Part shown: piece by piece, positions 29,260 through 38,219 of the stretch
How positions within the stretch are numbered: position 1 is the first letter of the stretch
Layout of the letters: every line of letters starts with the position of its first letter
From: Okeania sp. KiyG1
GTDB lineage: Bacteria; Cyanobacteriota; Cyanobacteriia; Cyanobacteriales; Microcoleaceae
NCBI RefSeq assembly: GCF_014132355.1
Contig: NZ_BLZO01000184.1
Coordinates: 124,001-188,000 of the forward strand
Length of the DNA stretch: 64,000 nucleotides
Direction of reading: 5' to 3'
Translations under genes and position numbers: made by a program
The notes under the pieces: model-generated
The model's input: only the letters and a program-made list of their open reading frames with translations
What the model was told of the DNA's origin: nothing
Database searches by the model: none

Positions 29260-30654
29260 CCAAGCGTGAAAAAAGAATGTTACAAATGATTAGGAGCGAT
29301 CGCATAAATTAAAAATCGATGTCTGGAATACTAAAAATTAATATTACAGAGTCAGAAGAAGTCCTAAAAAAGTTGTTTTTGGACCAAAAAACGGCTAAAC
29401 ACAGAGAAAGAGTACAAGTTTTATATTTGCTTGTTACTAATCAGGCTGAAACTGTTGGCCATTTAGCTGCTTTGACTGGTCGCCCCGTGAGGTGACAATT
29501 TCTAGGTGGTTAAGTCAATATCGTCAAGGTGGACTAGAAAATTTATTAACAATTAGCACAAGTCCAGGTCGTCAATCATTAATTCCAGAAACAGTTAAAG
29601 ATAAATTAAAAGGAGAATTAGAAGACCCAGAAGGTTTTGATAGTTATACTGAAATTCATGGCTTGGCTCCATAGTGTTTATGATATTCAAGCAAGTTATG
29701 GAACTATATATAAAATAGTTTCCTAGGTCATGCTGCGCAAACGTTATCAATGTTAATTGCCAAACTTAAAGTACCACGTCCAGTTAATATTAAACAACAA
29801 AAAGATGCCTTCAATAATTGATAATTGATAATGGATAATTGATAATTACCTCTCCCTAAAAGGAAGAGGATTGAATAAAAGGAAAATTTTTTCTTGTTTC
29901 CCCTTGAAAGGGGAGGCTTTAAACCTAAATTATTTAATTATTTAATTATTTAATTCTTAATTCTTCGGTAAATAACTTTTAAAAAAACTCCCAGAGTTAA
30001 TTAAGTTTTTGTTAGATAAAAATCAAGAAATTTTGAAATATGCTCATAAAATTCGTTATTGGTGTCAGGATGAAAGTCGTTTTGGGATGAAAACTGTTTC
30101 TGGACGAAAGGTAACTCTCCCTCGTAGTAAAACCAATTGGAAAAGAACAATGGAAATTTTTATATAGATGGTTATATGGTTTAGTAGAGCCATTAACAGG
30201 GGAAAGCTTTTTCTTTGAATTTACTCACCTTAATAGTATTTGCAAATGAATTGTTTTTAGAATTATTTGCAGAGCAATTCAAAGATGAAATTCACATAAT
30301 TCAGCTAGACAATGGTGGTTTACACAAAGCTTTAAACTTAAATCTTCCTGAGAATATTATTTTATTGTTTCAACCACCATATAGTCCACAAATTAATCCC
30401 ATAGAAAGATTATGGCAATACATTAAAGAAGATTTTAAGTGGATTAATTTCGACAGTATAGAAGAGTTACAAAATGCTCTGACTAAGAGTTTAAATAAAT
30501 TAACCCAAAAAGTAATATCTCAAATAACTGGCTGGGAATTTATTATCAATGCTTGATCAATGGCCAATATTTAGCACTGCGATCGCATTTAAGTATCCAA
30601 TATTTTCAAAGTGATTGCACTAAAGTATTTGTAACATTCTTTTTTCACGCTTGG
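29260..30654 (+). mobile_element. IS630-type insertion sequence, decayed
   Basis: The 1395-bp element starts CCAAGCGTGAAAAAAGAATG and ends with the inverse, flanked by TA on each side as expected for IS630/Tc1 elements. The transposase is broken. A family D/AATTATC repeat block is inserted at about 29812-29965 and a mini palindrome at about 29724-29748. Confidence 0.88.
29319..30556 (+). pseudogene. IS630-type transposase remnant
   Basis: The start ATG 29319 gives MSGILKINITESEEVLKK, then TGA. Continuation in other frames gives the HTH part (MTISRWLSQYRQGG), VYDIQASYGTIYKIV, the first catalytic Asp in WCQDESRFGMKT, the second in IQLDNGGLHKA and the Glu in NPIERLWQYIK (30215-30556). At least three frameshifts plus the repeat insertion make it nonfunctional. 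All DDE residues are still readable. Confidence 0.88.
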
Positions 30655-30752
30655 TATAATACACTACCTGTAGAGGGCGAATGCCATTCGCCCCTACTGA
30701 CTCCTAAATAATTAAGATTAATATCATGCACTAATTCACCAATGCCAAAAAA

Positions 30753-31751
30753 TTAACCGTGTTTTTTCAGCCAGCTAAACATAGCGCGCAAGTCTTTACC
30801 CACTTCTTCAACAGGGTGTTCTGCTTGTTGGCGACGCATGGCGGTAAATACAGGTTTGCCTGTTTGGTTTTCCATGACAAACTCGCGGGCAAATTGACCA
30901 GATTGAATTTCGCTTAAGATTTTCCGCATCTCGGCACGAGTTTGGTCATTAACGATGCGAGGGCCACGAGTATAGTCGCCAAATTCAGCAGTATTGGAGA
31001 TACTGTCGCGCATATTTGCCAGACCACCTTCAACAACAAGATCGACAATTAGTTTAACTTCGTGGAGACATTCAAAGTAAGCTAATTCTGGCTGATAACC
31101 TGCATTTACTAGAGTTTCAAACCCAGCTTTGATTAATTCACTCAGGCCACCACAGAGAACAGCTTGTTCGCCAAAGAGGTCAGTTTCGGTTTCTTCTCGG
31201 AAACTGGTTTCGAGGATACCTGCACGAGTACCACCTATACCTTTCGCATAAGCCATAGCGCGATCGCGTGCTTGACCAGAAGCATCTTGGAAGATGGCAA
31301 ATAGACAAGGTACTCCTTCTCCTTGTTCATAAGTGCGTCTGACTAAATGTCCTGGCCCTTTAGGGGCAACCATGACCACATCTACGTTTGATGGAGGAAG
31401 AATTTGACCAAAATGAATATTAAAGCCGTGGGCAAAAGCTAGAATTTTTCCTTCTGTGAGATTAGGTTCAATTTCGTTTTTATAGACAGTTTTCTGTACT
31501 TCGTCTGGCAAAAGAATCATAATTAGGTCTGCTTTTTCAGCAGCTTGGTCTACTGGGTAAACATCTAAACCTGCTTCTTTTGCTTTATGGGCAGACTTAC
31601 TGCCTGGATATAGTCCTACAATTACTTTTGAGCCACTATCTTTGAGATTTAGGGCGTGAGCATGACCTTGGGAACCATAACCAATGATGGCAATAGTTTT
31701 GTCGTTTAAGATGTCCAGATTGGCATCGGAATCGTAGTACATTCTGGCCAT
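30753..31751 (-). CDS. ilvC: Ketol-acid reductoisomerase
   Basis: A 332-aa class I enzyme of branched-chain amino acid synthesis. It converts acetolactate or acetohydroxybutyrate to the dihydroxy acid using NAD(P)H and magnesium. The Rossmann motif [41 protein letters not shown] and the C-terminal [11 protein letters not shown] with metal and substrate acids are all present. Length is normal for the family. It is a single gene with no visible operon partner; repeats flank it on both sides. Confidence 0.97.
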   Translation of the reverse strand: MARMYYDSDANLDILNDKTIAIIGYGSQGHAHALNLKDSGSKVIVGLYPGSKSAHKAKEAGLDVYPVDQAAEKADLIMILLPDEVQKTVYKNEIEPNLTEGKILAFAHGFNIHFGQILPPSNVDVVMVAPKGPGHLVRRTYEQGEGVPCLFAIFQDASGQARDRAMAYAKGIGGTRAGILETSFREETETDLFGEQAVLCGGLSELIKAGFETLVNAGYQPELAYFECLHEVKLIVDLVVEGGLANMRDSISNTAEFGDYTRGPRIVNDQTRAEMRKILSEIQSGQFAREFVMENQTGKPVFTAMRRQQAEHPVEEVGKDLRAMFSWLKKHG

Positions 31752-32493
31752 TGTTTTTGTCTCCTGTCAGCAACTATATATTATTTATGCAAAACTTCTA
31801 TTGTATCAAATATCGGTAAAATTTTCTACTCTACACCCTATAACCCAGGTAGTGGTGCATTGTCATGGTGGTTTATTTTGACTACTCCCCGGAGGTTAGT
31901 CACGGGGAAACAAGCGCAGATACTACGCAACAGGATAAATCCATGTTGCTCCGTCTATTCTTAGCTGACCAAAGATATACTCTTTGGGGACAATTTCCGC
32001 GGTGCCCCTACACAGTCGGCTTAAGTAGGGGCGTTAACGATAGTTATGCGCAAGCTTTCGGCCGGAAAGCTGACGCATAGCTGACGAATGGCGTCCCTAC
32101 AGCTTTGCGGCTTACTTTTGTGATTATATTTGCAGCCCCATTACAGTCTGCATTAATACACCAATTACTACTACTCCTATACAAACCACGCTGTCTTGAT
32201 GCAGTCGCTCATGGGGGAAACCCCCTTTGGCGGCGCTGCATCGCTTTATTCTTTTCGGTGATGGTTTCCAATCATTGGGTTTCTCACCATAATTAGGTAG
32301 ATCGTCACCATCTAAAAATGAAGGGGCGAATGCCATTCGCCCCTACAAGTATAACTTTCTTCTGTTTCTATAAATATTATTCCATATTCAGAGCATAACT
32401 GAGCTATTCTTTCTTTGAGTCTAGCTGTCGGAATTGGTACAAATACAGAAGTAATAATTAATTATTAATTATTAATTATTAATTATTAATTAT
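31752..32493. other. Spacer without a gene
   Basis: No supported gene. It contains the 53-bp palindromic insert (32195-32247), GAATGCCATTCGCCCC near 32326 and AATTATT heptamers (about 32455-32492). Confidence 0.55.
32195..32247. repeat. 53-bp palindromic insert, copy 1
   Basis: Runs from CTTGATGCAGTCGC to CTGCATCGCTTT with a GGGGGAAACCCCC inner stem. It is identical to 33522-33574, where it breaks a tnpB. Confidence 0.8.
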
Positions 32494-33015
32494 TTAATAT
32501 CCATCAGGTCCAATAGTAGTGTCATTGTGTTCTGCCATAGATAAATCAACTTTTTTAGCTCGAAATAAATTACACCATCCCAATTTAGCATTATTTAATT
32601 TTGCCTTCTCTAGATTAGCTTTTCTTAAATCTGCGTGCCTTAAATCTGTGTCTGTGAGGTCTGCATTATATAAATTTGCACCTTGTAAATTGGCTCTATT
32701 CAAATTTGCACCACTCAGAATAGCATGACGTAAATTAGCTCTCGATAGATTTCCTAGGGAAATATTTGTATTAGATAAGTTAGCTTGATAAAGTTTAATA
32801 TCTCCCATTTCTACTTCTTGCAAATTACACCCTTTAAGATTAGCTTGATTCAAATTTGCATAAGGCATATAAGCTCTTGTTAAATCACTACCCTTTAAAT
32901 TAATTCCTTCTAAATCAGCTTCAAACAATTCAATATTACTCAAATCAATGCCACAAAATTCTCTTTGACCCTCCGCGTATCTTGCCAGTAATTCCTCTGC
33001 ACTCATTTTCTCCAT
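32494..33015 (-). CDS. Pentapeptide-repeat protein
   Basis: A 173-aa soluble protein. From about residue 25 it is made of A(D/N)LXX pentapeptide repeats (such as ANLNQ, ANLKG, ANLSN, ANLRH, ADLTD), which fold as a right-handed square beta-helix. No signal peptide or enzyme motif. Cyanobacterial members are abundant and mostly of unknown function. Start ATG 33015; ATG 33006 is an alternative. Confidence 0.88.
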   Translation of the reverse strand: MEKMSAEELLARYAEGQREFCGIDLSNIELFEADLEGINLKGSDLTRAYMPYANLNQANLKGCNLQEVEMGDIKLYQANLSNTNISLGNLSRANLRHAILSGANLNRANLQGANLYNADLTDTDLRHADLRKANLEKAKLNNAKLGWCNLFRAKKVDLSMAEHNDTTIGPDGY

Positions 33016-33183
33016 CTTAATATTTTTATAACTACTTGATTAGCAGTTGATAATTATTATTTAATAAATAAATAATAAGTATTTATACTCAGCTTTTTTT
33101 ATTAAGCTTAATATTAAGATGGCCTTATAAAAATTACTGCGATTCTAATCCTTTTTTAAGATTTTTGACACTCCACGCACCTA

Positions 33184-34508
33184 TTAGCGAGTGGATTCTT
33201 GGTTTGCTGACGCAACGCTGCGCGAACACTGACTCAAGTTGTCTTGACAGGTATTGCTACCAACCAAGATAGAGCTTAAATCTCCCCAAGCGTTAAGGTC
33301 TTCTGACCAACTTCCCCAATGCCCTTGGGTAGCTTTTTTAAGTATGTTTAATGCTGCCATTTTGTCTCTATCTTCAACGTATCCACAGGAACAAACATGA
33401 GTTCTAACTGATAAAGACTTCTTGATTAATTGACCACAATTAAAGCATTCTTGACTGGTATAAGCGGGATTTACAGCAATAGTTAATCTACCGTATTTCA
33501 TCCCAAAATACTCAATCCATTCTTGATGCAGTCGCTCATGGGGGAAACCCCCTTTGGCGGCGCTGCATCGCTTTTCTTAATTGCGACCAACCAGCATCAT
33601 TAATACTTTTAGCTAGTTTCTTGTTTCGCACCAGGTTTTGACCTTTAAATCTAGCCTTCGGCAAGCCGCTTCGCGTCTACATAAGCGATCAAGTCGTTGG
33701 ACTGAATTAAACGGAGTGCTAATCTTTTCGCAAACTCTTCTCGCTGCCTACTTACTTTTAAATGTCCCTTGGCGTACTTTCTTCTAGCCTTGATGTAGTT
33801 GTTAGACTGCTTTTTTCCTCTGTTAAACTTCTTGGACTTTCTCTTGTTTAGTTTATTAAGACGCTTTTGTGCTTGGCGATAATATTTAGGAGGTTCTACA
33901 ATATTTTGATTGCTATCAGCATAGAGGTATTTTAAACCCATATCTAAACCTACACACTTTTTAGTAGGTTCTAATTGAGAAGTGATATCTCTGACATCAA
34001 GTTTTAACAATAACTGGACAAAGTAGCCATCAGCACGTCTAACTATTCTTACTCGTTGAATTTGCCATTCTTGGAAATAAAATAAATCTCGACTACCTAT
34101 TAACTTTAGTTCACCAATGTTTTTACCATCGGTGAAAGTTATCCTCTTGGTATCTCGATTAAGTTTCCATCCTGACTTTTTCAACTCAACAGAGTGCGTC
34201 CGTTTAGCGTATTTAGGGTATCCCTTTTTGCCAGGAATATTGTTTTTGCAGTTATTGTAGAATTTAAGGATTGAAGTCCAGGTTCGTTCGCAAGCTTGTT
34301 GACAAGCCGTAGAGTTGAGGTCTTTGACAAAAGAATATTCACTTCTTAATTGAGTCGTGTATTTATAAATATCCTGTTGTCCGACACCCTGATTATCTTC
34401 CCAGTATCTCAGGCATTTGTTCCGCACGAATTGGACTGTACGAATTGCCTCATCGATAGCTGAGTATTGGTGTTTTTTACCCCTAAGCTTGTACTCTAAA
34501 ACAAACAT
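33184..34508 (-). pseudogene. tnpB: tnpB broken by palindromic inserts
   Basis: The N-terminal part (34508-33651) has the RuvC Asp in VGLDMGLKYL, and the C-terminal part (33501-33184) has the zinc ribbon CFNCG with CSCG. Between them two inserts interrupt the frame. One of about 29 bp (GTAGACGCGAAGCGGCTTGC...) sits where the catalytic Glu motif AYED is expected and adds a stop. The other is the 53-bp palindrome at 33522-33574. A T-run at 33635-33638 is one base short of what restores KVKNLVRN. Three separate lesions make it a clear pseudogene. Intact length would be about 410 aa. Confidence 0.88.
33522..33574. repeat. 53-bp palindromic insert, copy 2
   Basis: Identical to 32195-32247 and placed inside tnpB coding sequence, with element sequence continuing on both sides. 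Confidence 0.85.
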
Positions 34509-34689
34509 CTTGCGTTATTGACCTAAAAAATTAATCATCATAGCACAATAAAAGCTAGATTGACATAAATCTATCAAAAGCCGTCCTCCACTACGCTAAA
34601 GGACGGGGCTTTCAACCCATATTTCCGGTAAAATTTTTATTCATAAATGTCAAAATTATAGTTATACCAAATAATACCTAACAAGAATT

Positions 34690-36225
34690 ATGACAGAAGT
34701 TAAACAATCCATCGCTCAACACTACCATGAGCGGACAAAATACGACCCAGAAACAATAGGAAGTAAGAACCGCCAACTAGACTGGGAAACACAACCAATA
34801 CCATTCAAAGAATATAAAGTTGGGACAACTATTGACCTCAAACCCTATCTGCAAGAACAAATTAATCAAGAAAAAGATTTAGAAGAAGGAGAAAGGCTAT
34901 CTAATTTATTTTTATGTAGCTATGGCTTAACTGGTAAAGTGGCAACAATGATGGGAAATCATTACTTAAGAGCTGCTCCCTCTGCTGGGGGTCTGTATCC
35001 TGCGGAGGTTTATTTAATTTCCCGTGGGACACCTCTATTACCTGCCGGACTATACAATTATCAGGCCAAAACTCATTCCTTACTCAGATTTTGGGATAAT
35101 AGAATCTGGCCAGAATTGCAAGATGCTTGTTTTTGGCATCCAGCTTTAGAAAATACAAAATTAGCGATCGCCATAACTACTATTTTCTATCGCTCTGCTT
35201 GGCGTTACGAAGACCGAGCATATAGAAGAATATTTTTAGATACAGGCCACTTACTAGGTAATATTGAATTAGCTTCTGCTTTCACTAACTACCGACCTCA
35301 CCTAATTGGTGGGTTTACCGATGAAGCAGTAAATCAAATACTTTATCTAGATACTCAAGAAGAACAGGCGATCGCTATTGTTGCTCTGGCAGACCTACTA
35401 GATATTGAACAAAATCTCTCACAATGGGAAAGTGCTTTACCTTCTAGCACTCAAACAGATTATCCTCTGATTCCAGATGGCGAGCTGCTAAAATATTTAC
35501 ATCAAGCTGCTCACATCAACTCAAATTCTCCAAAAGTGCCTACCTGGAAAACAAGAGAAACTCCTGAATACTCAGAAGATAAATACAACTTTCCATTCTG
35601 TACAAAAGTCTCCACTGTCACTCCCTCTATCTCATGGGGAAGAGACTTAGGATCTTTAAGAAAAACTATTCTCAAAAGACGCTCTACTCGGGAATATACT
35701 GGGGAACCAATTAGTTTAAAAGAACTATTGGCCGTATTAGATTTTACCTATCAACCCCATCATTATATTAATCAAGGTTTAGATCGTAACCCCGATCATT
35801 TTGACCTGAGTTTAATCCAAACATTTATTGCCGTTTCGGGAGTAGATGGTTTAGAAGAAGGTTGTTATTATTATGCTCCAGTAGCTCAAGAGTTACGACA
35901 AATTAGGTTTAAAAATTTCCGACAAGAGCTACATTATCTTTGCTTGGGTCAGGAATTAGGCAGAGATGCTGCTGTTGTACTATTTCATACTGCCGACCTC
36001 AAAAAAGCTGTAGCAAAATATGGCGATCGTGTTTACCGTTACCTTCATGCAGATGCAGGCCACCTTGGACAAAGACTAAATTTAGCAGCTATTTATCTTG
36101 ATTTAGGTGTTAGTGGTATCGGTGGTTTCTTTGACGATCGCGTGAATGAAGTTTTAGGTATTCCTCTAGATGAAGCCGTTTTGTATATTTCTACTTTAGG
36201 AGCCACTTCAATAATTAATAATTAA
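34690..36225 (+). CDS. SagB-type nitroreductase-like oxidoreductase
   Basis: A 511-aa protein with two nitroreductase-like halves. The first has APSAGGLYPAEVYLIS, typical of SagB/ThcOx-type FMN dehydrogenases, and the second starts RRSTREYTGEPISLKELL and ends GIGGFFDDRVNEVLGI. The SagB/ThcOx family oxidises azolines to azoles in peptide natural products, but many cyanobacterial homologues have no peptide cluster. No cyclodehydratase (YcaO) gene is nearby, so the substrate is unknown. The 3' end is followed by AATTAAT heptamers. Confidence 0.85.
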   Translation: MTEVKQSIAQHYHERTKYDPETIGSKNRQLDWETQPIPFKEYKVGTTIDLKPYLQEQINQEKDLEEGERLSNLFLCSYGLTGKVATMMGNHYLRAAPSAGGLYPAEVYLISRGTPLLPAGLYNYQAKTHSLLRFWDNRIWPELQDACFWHPALENTKLAIAITTIFYRSAWRYEDRAYRRIFLDTGHLLGNIELASAFTNYRPHLIGGFTDEAVNQILYLDTQEEQAIAIVALADLLDIEQNLSQWESALPSSTQTDYPLIPDGELLKYLHQAAHINSNSPKVPTWKTRETPEYSEDKYNFPFCTKVSTVTPSISWGRDLGSLRKTILKRRSTREYTGEPISLKELLAVLDFTYQPHHYINQGLDRNPDHFDLSLIQTFIAVSGVDGLEEGCYYYAPVAQELRQIRFKNFRQELHYLCLGQELGRDAAVVLFHTADLKKAVAKYGDRVYRYLHADAGHLGQRLNLAAIYLDLGVSGIGGFFDDRVNEVLGIPLDEAVLYISTLGATSIINN

Positions 36226-36258
36226 TAATTAATAATTAATAATTAATAATTAATAATT
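36206..36258. repeat. STRR heptamers (AATTAAT)
   Basis: About seven tandem copies that overlap the last codons and stop of the SagB-type gene. Confidence 0.85.
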
Positions 36259-36313
36259 ATTACCTCTCCTTGAAAATAAGAGGATTGACGCAAAAAGGAA
36301 AATTTTTTCTTCT

Positions 36314-36443
36314 CAGGACTTACGCACGGACACTAAATTCAGTGAGGGCGCCATTCGGAGCTTTGCGCTAGCAAATGCCATTTCCTAAGGTCATGCTCCG
36401 CAAACGCCCCTACAGATGGCGTTTTCAAGGTGAAGCATGCGTA
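36314..36443. repeat. Family F remnant with two mini inserts
   Basis: Starts CAGGACTTACGCAC. The usual GAATGCCATTCGCCCC core is broken by CGGAGCTTTGCGCTAGCAAATG and by TCCTAAGGTCATGCTCCGCA, which shows small palindromes inserted into an older repeat. Confidence 0.6.
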
Positions 36444-36694
36444 ATATAGAATCCGGTTATATAGTATAGCGCTGCGCGCAGGCAACAGGCAACAGGCAAC
36501 AGGCAACAGGGGGAATAAAAAGCTTATCAGATAAGACTTTTAGCTATTGGACACCTCCTGCAATTTGTAAATATGCCAGCGCACATTGCTATATATGTTG
36601 ATAATTTCTTAAATTACTTCAAACCTTTAATCTCCCCTACTCCCCCACTCCCCCACTCCCAACTATACAATAACTATTCAACCGGATTCTATAT
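36444..36694. mobile_element. Family L MITE
   Basis: ATATAGAATCCGGTT and AACCGGATTCTATAT bound it. Cores are AGGCAAC heptamers (about 36479-36509) and CTCCCCCA units. Related arms occur at 4038, 40603 and 46028. Confidence 0.75.
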
Positions 36695-36801
36695 AAGTCC
36701 TGTTCTCTTGGTCGATTGGATATGGCTAGGTTTCCTCAGCATCCCTCGACCGCTTTTTTCTCCTTTAAAGGAGAGGCATTTTACTTTAATTATTCGGTAA
36801 A

Positions 36802-36838
36802 AATAAGTTGTACAAATTTTATCTGGGATAAATTGTGA
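36802..36838 (+). repeat. 37-bp direct repeat, copy 1
   Basis: Perfect match to 36875-36911, beginning AATAAGTTGTACAAATTTTA. The two copies flank a fragment with a family B arm (36839-36874). Confidence 0.85.
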
Positions 36839-36874
36839 TATCATGTCCGTTTGTATAGTTAGGAGCCATGTAAG

Positions 36875-36911
36875 AATAAGTTGTACAAATTTTATCTGGG
36901 ATAAATTGTGA
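36875..36911 (+). repeat. 37-bp direct repeat, copy 2
   Basis: Second perfect copy, 73 bp downstream of the first. The rest of the spacer to 37213 shows repeat fragments and no gene. Confidence 0.85.
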
Positions 36912-37213
36912 AATATAGCTTCCATTAAAAAAACTGTTCAAGTTATTTTTACACGACTACTTAGTGTAAACGTAAGGGTGAATATCTACAGGAAATAATG
37001 GTTTTTTTCTTGCGAGGGTAGCCTTCGGACCTCTTCCCTCTTCCTTCGGACCTCTTCCTTCTTCCTTACCTTTGTTATACAAGACCGATGCTACCGGACA
37101 TGATATGGAACATAGCTGTTTTGAATCTAGCTATTTGCGGAGCATGACAAACGGAAATGCTGATAGCTATAACTATAAGTAGTGCATCATAGAATAAAAA
37201 TATAGAGTTAATT

Positions 37214-37576
37214 ATGAGTAAAATCTTGGTAGTGGACGACCAACATTCTCATCGGGAAATGATTATCAACCTCTTAAAAAAAAGTGGCCTCAAGGTGAAA
37301 TCTGCTAATAGTGGACTACAAGCATTGGAGCAAATAGAAATACATAAACCTGACTTAATCATATTGGACATTGTGATGCCAGATATTAACGGTTATGAAG
37401 TTTGCCGTCGTCTCAGATCGAGTCCCTCGACAAAAGATGTACCAATAATTTTTTGTTCTATTAAAGGAGAAGATTTTGACCATTATTGGGGTATTAGACA
37501 AGGTGCAAATGCTTACATTGCCAAGCCATTTCAACCACGAGAACTGATCGGCACGGTGAAGCAACTGTTAAAATAA
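37214..37576 (+). CDS. CheY-like response regulator
   Basis: A 120-aa single receiver domain with VVDDQ, phospho-Asp in LIILDIVMPD, CSIK in the Thr/Ser position and Lys in AKPF. It has no output domain and so works by protein interaction or as a phosphorelay step. It stands alone between repeat-rich spacers with no kinase nearby. Confidence 0.92.
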   Translation: MSKILVVDDQHSHREMIINLLKKSGLKVKSANSGLQALEQIEIHKPDLIILDIVMPDINGYEVCRRLRSSPSTKDVPIIFCSIKGEDFDHYWGIRQGANAYIAKPFQPRELIGTVKQLLK

Positions 37577-37656
37577 TTTTGCCTAGTGAACCTGGTTATA
37601 TCAAGTCCGGTATAATCAGGTTCGTAGTTTTGCTCTAGCCGCCATTTAACGAAGTC

Positions 37657-37787
37657 ATATCATGTCCGGTAGCATCGGTGTAATTAGATGGGGAGATGGG
37701 GAGGTGGGGAGGTGGGGAGATGGGGAAATATTTGGTAATGGTTGAAAATGGAACATTTTTTTATACCGAATTAAACGGATTTGATAT
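37657..37787. mobile_element. Hybrid MITE (B-type left arm, C-type right arm)
   Basis: Starts ATATCATGTCCGGTAGCATC and ends CGGATTTGATAT. The core has GGGGAGAT octamers and the family C sequence GAAAATGGAACATT. It is a chimera or a diverged ancestor of both families. Confidence 0.7.
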
Positions 37788-37914
37788 CAGAAGTCAGAAG
37801 TAGGGGGGAAAAATTATCAATTATTCCCCTCCTGGGAGGGGAGGGGCGAGGGGTGGGTTGCCTGTTGCCTGTTGCCTGTTGCCTCTTTTCTAGAGATGTC
37901 TAATTTGCTAGTTA

Positions 37915-38212
37915 GGGCTTGCTGATTAATTCTCAAAGTATTGACTGATATTGGCTAAGTGCGTTTTTGGGTTAAAAAAAGTACCAGCTTTTCGGTGGAA
38001 AAAGCTTAAAAAGCTAGTATTTTGGGATGATTATGGCAGAAAAATTGTCTCTCAATTTTTCCGACTACCTCCTCTATAATTCCCATTTATTCTGTCTTCC
38101 CCTCCCCTCCACCGGAGGGGCTAGGGGTGGGTTGGGAGGGGAGGGGCGAGGGGTGGGTTGTCTCCTGTCTCCTGTCTCCTACCCCTACTAAAAGACTTTT
38201 GAGCGCAAACCC
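37915..38212. mobile_element. Family A MITE next to a channel gene
   Basis: GGGCTTGCTGATTAA at the left and GCGCAAACCC at the right lie between TA dinucleotides. It ends eight bases before the stop codon of the minus-strand MscS gene. Confidence 0.75.
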
Positions 38213-38219
38213 TAGTTAC

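Larger units (their letters stand above)
33168..34610 (-). mobile_element. IS200/IS605-type element, degraded
   Basis: It is bounded by hairpins at both ends. On the right (relative to tnpB) is CCACGC with GCGAGTGG at 33173-33194, and on the left CCGTCC with GGACGG at 34581-34606. It carries only tnpB. Confidence 0.65.
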
